From the NCBI RefSeq assembly GCF_016545825.1, contig NC_052618.1, positions 36,650,196 to 36,714,195 of the forward strand: a DNA stretch of 64,000 nucleotides, in the 5' to 3' direction. The DNA is from Eucalyptus grandis (lineage: Eukaryota; Streptophyta; Magnoliopsida; Myrtales; Myrtaceae). The notes under the pieces are model-generated. The model had not been told where the DNA came from. It worked only from the letters and a program-made list of their open reading frames with translations, and ran no database searches. Shown here piece by piece: positions 57,841-64,000 of this stretch (position 1 is the first letter of the stretch; each line of letters begins with the position of its first letter). Both the position numbers and the translations under genes were made by a program.

Positions 57841-58670
57841 AAACAATCGAGTGCCTAGAATCTTAACTCAAAGTGCCTCCATTTAAAGCAATGAGCTTTT
57901 GGCCATCATTATTAAAGCATCGCATGATTATTTGCAATGGCCAATCACGACAGTTGCCACGTCTCATTGTATTAGTAAAAACCCACTCTTTATTCGTATA
58001 TTTATGTATTTGTTCCTCCGAATAAGTCTTTAAATTTTTTTTAATAATTTTTCTGATCAAGTCCATAAATTTGCATAAATTATCTAATTAAGTCGCTCTA
58101 GCTCCAAATCCATGTAAACAGTATTGACGGGTCCATCTCAGTCGCTAAAGAGTCTGAGTGGAGAAAACATTGTAACTTCTGTGGGCTATTAACCGATGAT
58201 TAGCACTAAGAACTATGAAAATGAAGAACACGACAAATCATTGAGAGTTTCGTTTATTTCCTAAAAAATAAATGATTTACAAGTGAAATTTTAAATGAAA
58301 AATTCATGATCCACAAAATTATTTAAACATAAACTGTAGTCAAGAATGAAATACTTTTCATTGACTAATTATTTCAAGTGATTATTTTTAGAAAAATATA
58401 TTTCAAATGGAGAATGTGTAGTGGATTTTTTCAAAATACGAATTCGACGCTCAAGTCATTTCACGTCGGACTCTTATGAGCTTCATTTAACATGTCCAAG
58501 GATATAATATCAACAAACCTCCAACAATAACAACTATAATCCAAAAGACTACAATCTCTATACGTGCGTACATGCACTGGTTGTCTCATCACTACAGGAT
58601 TCGGCTGCCTTTAAAATAACTTCCCCCTGTTTCTCTTTCCCTACGCAATTTGGAACTCCACATGTAACCC
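57841..58670. other. Intergenic spacer
   Basis: No gene seen. 58245-58420 contains ttcctaaaaaataaatga-type MITE-like inverted motifs. The last part is downstream sequence of the minus-strand gene at 58675. Confidence 0.45.
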
Positions 58671-58674
58671 CCGC

Positions 58675-59145
58675 TCAATCCGACCTTCGCAGAGGCCCGA
58701 ACCACATGGACTGAAACGACCGGTGGTACGACACCATCACCAGGACCAGTACCAGAATGATGGCAACGCCCCAGGGAATGCCCCCTCCCCCTCCACCACC
58801 GTTGTCACCGCCTCCGCCGCCGCCACCAACACCACCGGGGAGGTGGGGCTGCATGGGATGTCGCGGCTGCTGCCAGGAGAGGTGATAGTTGAGCCGTGCA
58901 GCCCCGGATTGGAGGGACAAGAAGAGGAAGATGAGGAGGGGCAAGAGGAAGAGGAGGAGTTGGAGGTTGACCATGGAGTAGCGGAACTCAGACTCATACC
59001 GAACGCGACCGGAGAACCAGAGCAGTGAGATGGCGATGAAGAAGACAGAGAGCAGGTGGAGCGGCGGGGCGGACATCGAGGCCAACATCTGGTTGGTCCA
59101 TCCTCGCTTCCACTCCGGGCCTCTCCTTGGTTGAAGCCAATCCAT
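58675..59145 (-). CDS. Small plant membrane protein, three predicted spans, 156 aa, one exon
   Basis: The frame starts MDWLQPRRGPEWKRGW and ends FGPLRRSD. Hydrophobic segments lie at about residues 28-46 (PLHLLSVFFIAISLLWFSG), 59-79 (NLQLLLFLLPLLIFLFLSLQ) and 124-142 (PWGVAIILVLVLVMVSYHRS). A loop of about 45 residues rich in His, Pro and Gly (two Gly runs) separates spans 2 and 3. The layout and the PWGVA...VLVL...Y..SF...WF end match the protein at 48803-49195. The function of this plant family is not known to me. The ATG sits just 3' of a GA repeat in the leader. The antisense ORFs over the Gly codons are shadows. Confidence 0.88.
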   Translation of the reverse strand: MDWLQPRRGPEWKRGWTNQMLASMSAPPLHLLSVFFIAISLLWFSGRVRYESEFRYSMVNLQLLLFLLPLLIFLFLSLQSGAARLNYHLSWQQPRHPMQPHLPGGVGGGGGGGDNGGGGGGGIPWGVAIILVLVLVMVSYHRSFQSMWFGPLRRSD

Positions 59146-59150
59146 GTGAT

Positions 59151-59174
59151 CTCTCTCTCTCTCTCTCTCTCTCT
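59151..59174 (+). repeat. (CT)12 microsatellite in the 5' UTR of the 58675 gene
   Basis: Reads as (GA)n in the transcript, six bases upstream of the ATG. GA/CT runs are common in plant leaders and are sometimes bound by BPC/GAGA-type factors. Confidence 0.9.
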
Positions 59175-59577
59175 GTGAAGTGAATTGGGTCTGAGAGATA
59201 TGAGGGAGAATGGGATTGTTTCTGGATTAATGGCTGGGGAGTGTCCGGGATGGATGCTTGGAGTGAGGTTGGAGTTGTCTGGTACGTGGAGTGAGTTGCA
59301 CTCAAGATGGTGCGAGAGATACCATGCTTTTCTTCAACCGTGCAGCAAAGCGAAAAAGGGGTACTGAAAAAGCATCAGTGAGCCTTTAAGAGAGTGCCGA
59401 CCAAAAAAAAAAAAAAAAAAGAAAGGGTCTTTAAGAGAGCATTTACTTCACAAAAAAATAAATAATTTAAGAAATTTTTTCCTAAAATTGATGCTTACAC
59501 AGTTTACAAAACTAAATTAACGCAAATTATTATAAAAAAAATTACACACACTAAGCAAAAAGGAGGAAAACGAAGGG
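59175..59577. other. Upstream region of the 58675 gene
   Basis: Promoter side of the minus-strand gene. No convincing TATA box was found. An A run lies at 59404-59420, and a MITE-like aaataaataatttaagaaat stretch follows. Confidence 0.4.
59567..59570 (-). terminator. RNA polymerase III terminator of tRNA-Gly
   Basis: TTTT on the minus strand, eight bases after the mature 3' end. Confidence 0.6.
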
Positions 59578-59648
59578 TGCACCAGCCGGGAATCGAACCC
59601 GGGTCTGTACCGTGGCAGAGTACTATTCTACCACTAGACCACTGGTGC
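59578..59648 (-). tRNA. tRNA-Gly (GCC)
   Basis: The minus strand gives a 71-nt cloverleaf. The acceptor stem GCACCAG pairs with CTGGTGC, followed by discriminator A. The D-loop is TGGTCTAGTGGTAGAAT, with internal promoter A box. The anticodon loop CTGCCAC has anticodon GCC. The T arm CCCGG GTTCGAT TCCGGG-type is the B box (GGGTTCGATTCCC). The anticodon stem reads GTACT with GGTAC, so its last pair is U-G where most plant copies have C-G. A TTTT terminator follows on the minus strand (59570-59567). No intron, and CCA is not encoded, as usual in eukaryotes. Confidence 0.95.
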
Positions 59649-59649
59649 T

Positions 59650-60500
59650 TTGATGCTTTGGTTTCATTTAGGTTTTATTTTGTTGAGAAGCAGAAGTAAA
59701 AGCTTGCCTCTCAATCACGCTATGGCCCTTCACTATTTCTTTAACTAAGTCCATTTCCTTCCAAAACACTGCTTGCCATGCTGATCCATTCAGTTCAACA
59801 TGTTTAATACGACTAACGAGCAACCATGTGGACTTGTGCTTTGGACGATATGTAGAGTAGAGCCAATCATTGTATTATTATCTTTGCGATGCCGAAAAAC
59901 TGAAGAGTTTCTCGGTAAGGTACATTGCAACATCCCACGTTTCTGGACATGTGATTGACCGCCCAGTAAGTTGAGTCTAGGCCACGGTAAGTCAGTTCAA
60001 ATTCGACAGCCAATCCCTTTCTTTTAGATCGAGATCTGTCCAAACCTCGGCATGCACTTACCAATTGATTTTGCTAATACTTGATCATGTCCGACTTTTG
60101 ATGTAAATGTTAGACAAGAAGTGACGTGAAAAGTGTAAATTGAAATCATATAGGTAATAGTAGTAGAAGGAAGTGAAAACGGAACTCGACTTCGAGAGAC
60201 ATCTTTTGTATGAACCAGGCATCGAAGCAAGCGGGTGCGAAACCATTGCTAAACCAGCCAAGGCATGATTGCATAGACATAACATTTGCCATTACCAACA
60301 AGTTGCAAGCTTTTTGTTCCCTTTCTCAAAAACAAGAAGTTGCAAGCTTTTTGTTCCCTTTCTCAAATCGGCAAAGCGAGAACTTCATGGCTGTCGCTCA
60401 AACTAAGACTTGGCGTTTCAGTAGCAGCGTCCTCAATGTGCAGGTCAGAAGCTTCTGCAAAACATGATGCTCGAATGCCATCGCATCTGCGCACATGCCT
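59650..60500. other. Spacer between tRNA and the bHLH gene
   Basis: Includes the 37-bp tandem repeat at 60301-60367. No supported gene. 60500-60789 is probably 3' UTR of the bHLH gene. Confidence 0.45.
60301..60367 (+). repeat. 37-bp tandem duplication
   Basis: agttgcaagctttttgttcc with ctttctcaaa is repeated at 60301 and 60338. Confidence 0.92.
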
Positions 60501-60789
60501 CTAAACAGCAATAGTAGTGAGTCTTGTTTGTGTCTAACGCTGTTTGGATTAGAAGGCGTTAAATGACACCGCCACAGCAACAAATGGGCAAAATTCCAGG
60601 AACTCTGCTGAGACGACTGCATGAAGACTATAACCCAATTCCCATCATCAATTTGTCCAAGCTGATATGAAGAGATAAAAACTAAAACACCTATGCATAC
60701 TATGAAAAGGAGAGCTGGGAAAAAGCACATCCATCAGACTTGACCACTAACCTTGCTTTCTTTTGAAGGGTTTCTCTGCGGCTGAATAC

Positions 60790-63571
60790 TTAATCGTTTG
60801 CCCTTGAGTTCGAACCACCAGCTATGCTACTGGAAGAGCTATCTTGTACACTATGTGGCGATGAACTATGAGTAGAAGAACTCCTTTCTGCAGTGTCATC
60901 ATCCTTTCTCATAGATTTCATAGATGATCTATGTGGTGACGATGAATCCTGCACAACAATGGATTAGAGTTTTTTTCTCTTTCCATAGTGACAGGTTTTA
61001 TAGAAAAGGTTCGACAAGGGCAAAAACTGACATTTTCTGTCGCAGACCCAGGTGTCTTCAGCTCCAAGTCTGTTGTGACATCGTTTGAACTACCAGACTT
61101 TTCATGCTTCCTCTCCTTGCCTTTGTCGTTTTTATTGCTCGAGACAAGGGACTGATTTCCCATCTGCATAAGCGGATGTGCATAATGGCCCGACAACTGC
61201 TCAAACTGCATGTTAGGTGTTGCAAATGGAAGCAAAGTCGAATGGGAGTTAGGGAAGACACTGGAATTTGGAGTTGCATAGAAAGGGTAAGGCTGCATAG
61301 GTGGATGAACAGGAATGGGACCAGAAGGCACAGCTACGGGCACTGGATATGGGTATGAAGGTGGGGCCATAACCACTGAGTGATCCATAATGGGCCATGG
61401 AAACATGGCTCTAGCTCTCTGCTGATACTGAGCATTAAGGCTCTCGATGTCAGATTTTAGAGAGGCCTTTTCTTCTTTGAGATCATTTTTCTCCTGTGTC
61501 AACTATTTTAAGAAGGAAAATAACGTATTACAAGGTGCCCTATGATTTTTAACCTCAAATGAAAAGAGACTAAGCATAAGATCACCTCACGAGATTCTTC
61601 ACAGAACGTACTATATTCAGCTTTGAGTTGGTTCACCTGAGCAGTTAAATCCTTCAGCAGTTGTACAGTATCTGATAAAATTGTCGCTTTGTCATTTTTT
61701 GGCCTATCAGGATCTGCAAGTGGAAGTAGATTTCTCTTAAGATATTATTATAGTGAGAGTTTTTCTTTTAACACTTCAAAAATGTGCACACAGGGTATAA
61801 CAGATTGATAATCAAAAGCTAAGGACATTTGCTTATGGCAAATCTCATTAAACTATCAGCATTCAGCTCATGATTCAGATTGTTGAACAGAGGAAAATTT
61901 ACAGCTTCAGTGCCAAGTCAGCAGTAGGAACAGGAATATTTTAACAAACTTCTACTTCAAGAGTTGACAAATTTTCTTAAAATCTAGCCTGAGTACCAAA
62001 AGAGAAAACAGTGCTTCTAACTTCTTAAGGTATACAACTTAGGAAGTTTCAAATTACATTAATTTCATGCCTTATCTACTAAATATGGGGCGAAACCATT
62101 GCCAAAGGTGATTTGAGCATCCTACAAACATTGATAAAATAGACTTTGCTAAATAAATTGGCAAAGTCGTCGCTTTAACTGTCTAACTTTTTGAAAACAA
62201 TGAAGATACCAATGACAACGCTTTTAAATAATGCAACTAGAGTTGACTGTCTTTTCCTTTATAAGTCAGTGCCTGAGTTAACTGTCTATGTTCATTGTAT
62301 AAATGAAAGAGAGCAATTTAAAAAACAACATTGGCAGAGTAGAAAGCTGAAGTAGGATGTAGCATATTTTCTATAATTTTCAGTAAAAACTTGTGAGAAC
62401 CACGCACTTTCCACAGAGAAGACACAAAGGGAAAAAGGCTGGATAAAGATCCTTGACAAGTAAATGGTGAATGTGAGGTAGCATGCACCAATGGCAAAGC
62501 CCAACAAAAGACTCACAAGAGACTGAGGACAAAAAACAGAAGGCAGCACATACTTTAAGTTTAGGTAGAGATTAACCAGCTAAGAAGAGCTAAATTGCTA
62601 CAACACATACACAAAGGGATTGATTAAAAACATCTCAAAAGATTAAACTATCAACTTGGGAATTTTAGATAGGAATTTAAGACCTCAACAACCTAGATCG
62701 AAATATAAGAGGATTTATGTGCAACCTAAAAATAATTTTCTTATTAGTATGTTAGCCAATAAAGTAAAGCACGAAGAGCCAGTGCTTCCGAAATGCAAAG
62801 GAGACATCAAGTGATAAACTAATCCATCAACAGAGTAACATCATGGTATTCTTACAAAGGTACAGGGAAGAAGTCATCATGATCAATGGCCCTTCAACAG
62901 GTCTCGTCATGAAATTTTGACAAATCAAGGTTGAAAAAAGAGAAGAAGTCGTCTTACTTATCGCAAACTATAATAAAAGAAATGATGTATCCATGTATAA
63001 AGACTATAAAGCAACTACAGACACTATACTAATACACCCAATGCAGTGAGAGCATAACAAGCAAGAAACACATATCAACACTCCTTCACAATTAATAGAA
63101 GGCATAAGCATCACCTAGCGTATTTCCCAACTCGATAAAGTGCTCGTTCAGTCGATCCCTCCTCAATTTCTCACGGCCTGCCTTCTGACTTTTCAACACA
63201 GCAACTTCATCCCTCCTGCATCCAGAGAAAAAAAAAATTGCATCAAAAACCAATGTCTCTATTTAGTCAGGTGAAAAAGGATGTCTCCATTATGAAGTCC
63301 CCTTTAGCTTACTTCTTCTGGTTTTTGTTTTCTTCTTCTTGTTTTCTTTTGCCCCTAGTCTTAGCAAAATCCAGAGAGTTCAATAGAAAAAAGAGTGATT
63401 TCTATTAAAAAGAAAAAAGCTTATGCTTAATCAGCCTCTAAGTCAAATTCCTATTGACAACTCGTTAGCGAAACAAGACGATATAGAAAGTTCCCAAAAC
63501 TAGTGCCTGGACATTGCAACATTCTGCCTTCGAAGTGAATGCTATACTCAGCAAAGCAATTCAACCATAGC

Positions 63572-63607
<36 letters not shown>

Positions 63608-63932
63608 ACAATAAGCACATATAGAAAAGAACCCAGAATCCTTTTTCCTAAATTATCCTCGTAATCGACAAAATTTGGGTCCTAACTTCACCCACGTATA
63701 AGCACATATAGAAAAGAACCCAGAATTCTTTTTCCTAAACCATCATCGTAATCGACAAAATCCGGGTCCTAAATTTCACCCACGTAAGCAAGTCGAGAAC
63801 CGAATTGAAAGATTTGTCGTGGGTCGGAGGCCAGAACCTGGAAGTGGAGGGAACGGGATGCTCCGGAGGTGCATTTGGGGTTCGCGCGGATTGAAGCAGC
63901 GAGAGAGAATCCGGGTTCGGCGGGTGATGCAT
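60790..63932 (-). CDS. bHLH121: bHLH121-type transcription factor (URI), five exons, 335 aa
   Basis: Exons (minus): 63932-63784, 63215-63115, 61713-61586, 61502-61032 and 60948-60790. All introns are GT-AG, phases agree, and the total is 1008 nt with TAA. Exon 2 holds the basic region and helix 1 (GREKLRRDRLNEHFIELGNT). Exon 3 holds the loop and helix 2 (RPKNDKATILSDTVQLLKDL) and the start of a coiled coil. Exon 4 continues it (EKNDLKEEKASLKSDIESLN), then a Pro/Tyr-rich region (MDHSVVMAPPSYPYPVPVAV) and DLELKTPGSATE. Exon 5 is Ser-rich (SVQDSSSSSIAGG). This order is diagnostic of bHLH121, subgroup IVb, which in Arabidopsis acts in the nucleus with IVc bHLH partners (ILR3 group) to switch on iron-uptake genes. 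The start is the first ATG in phase before exon 2. The exon 1 sequence is poorly conserved, so its start is the least certain part. Confidence 0.93.
63575..63602 (+). repeat. (AG)14 microsatellite in intron 1 of the bHLH gene
   Basis: Twenty-eight bases of perfect AG repeat, CT in the transcript, next to the duplicated donor segment. Confidence 0.95.
63612..63785 (+). repeat. About 87-bp tandem duplication spanning the exon 1 donor site
   Basis: The unit taagcacatatagaaaagaa...tcacccacg starts at 63612 and again at 63699. It ends exactly at the exon 1/intron 1 border of the bHLH121 gene (63784/63783). Differences are a few transitions. Confidence 0.93.
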
Positions 63933-64000
63933 CTGGTGCAGGCTGGCACGAGATGGCGGCGAGATCGCGATAAAGTTCGAGTCTTTTTCGGAGCTCGCGT

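Noticed and set aside
58723..59028. Antisense and shifted ORFs over the 58675 gene (Glu-rich or Ser-rich)
   Set aside because: Shadows of the Gly-rich and Leu-rich codons of the membrane-protein gene.
60398..60730. 110-codon minus-strand ORF
   Set aside because: Lies in the probable 3' UTR of the bHLH121 gene, with no family signature.

Overview
The window reads as nuclear DNA of a flowering plant, most likely a eudicot. It has GT-AG introns, plant-only protein families (TIGR01589 domain, DYW-type PPR, LRK10-like receptor kinase, S-protein homologues, bHLH121), a eukaryotic tRNA-Gly and a very large load of plant-type transposable elements. The species cannot be fixed from the sequence. Only three protein genes look intact and complete, plus one tRNA and the last exon of a fourth gene. 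Most of the rest is transposon, repeat or decayed gene.

Layout. 1-0.6 kb: last exon and 3' flank of a gene with the TIGR01589 domain. 0.6-2.3 kb: pieces of an EMB2261-like PPR gene. 3.57-9.52 kb: a nearly full-length but broken L1-type LINE on the minus strand, with 9-bp target duplications and a 213-bp tandem repeat at its 5' end. 11.97-14.38 kb: an intact six-exon paralogue of the gene that ends at the left edge. Its last intron, last exon and 3' flank match positions 1-620, so the window holds a local segmental duplication.

15-34.6 kb is a repeat-dominated block. It holds two copies of one dispersed repeat at its edges, a solo LTR (Tat-like, TSD GGAAA), a decayed DUF7745-like ORF, and a small tandem array of S-protein-homologue (plant self-incompatibility S1 family) pseudogenes. 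A 10.1-kb LTR retrotransposon with 3-kb LTRs (TSD ACACT, minus orientation) is inserted inside one array unit. It keeps only the last part of a Ty3/gypsy integrase, so it is a non-autonomous Tat-type derivative. 34.8-36.7 kb: a longer PPR pseudogene of the same family as the left-edge fragments. 36.8-39.6 kb: an LRK10-like receptor kinase pseudogene with frameshifts and a nonsense codon.

41.6-45.3 kb is a three-level nest: a copia-like solo LTR (TSD ATATT) inside a hAT-type TAGGGGTGAGCA element, inside a second terminal-inverted-repeat element. 46-58 kb carries further DNA transposon derivatives, including a 690-bp Mutator-type MITE with a perfect 9-bp TSD, a TRIM-like LTR ladder and a LINE RNase H remnant. 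Among them sits an intact gene for a small three-span membrane protein (48.8 kb, plus). A second gene of the same architecture lies at 58.7 kb (minus). 59.58 kb: tRNA-Gly(GCC). 60.8-63.9 kb: an intact five-exon bHLH121 (URI-type, iron-response) gene on the minus strand.

The intact genes do not form an operon or an obvious pathway. What links the window is duplication followed by transposon insertion: TIGR01589 gene pair, PPR pseudogenes, S1-family array, membrane-protein pair. I found no clear evidence of a previously unknown biological system. The most unusual local structures are the amplified pseudogene unit that joins a DUF7745-like tail to an S-protein homologue, and the tandemly duplicated 5' splice site of the bHLH121 gene.
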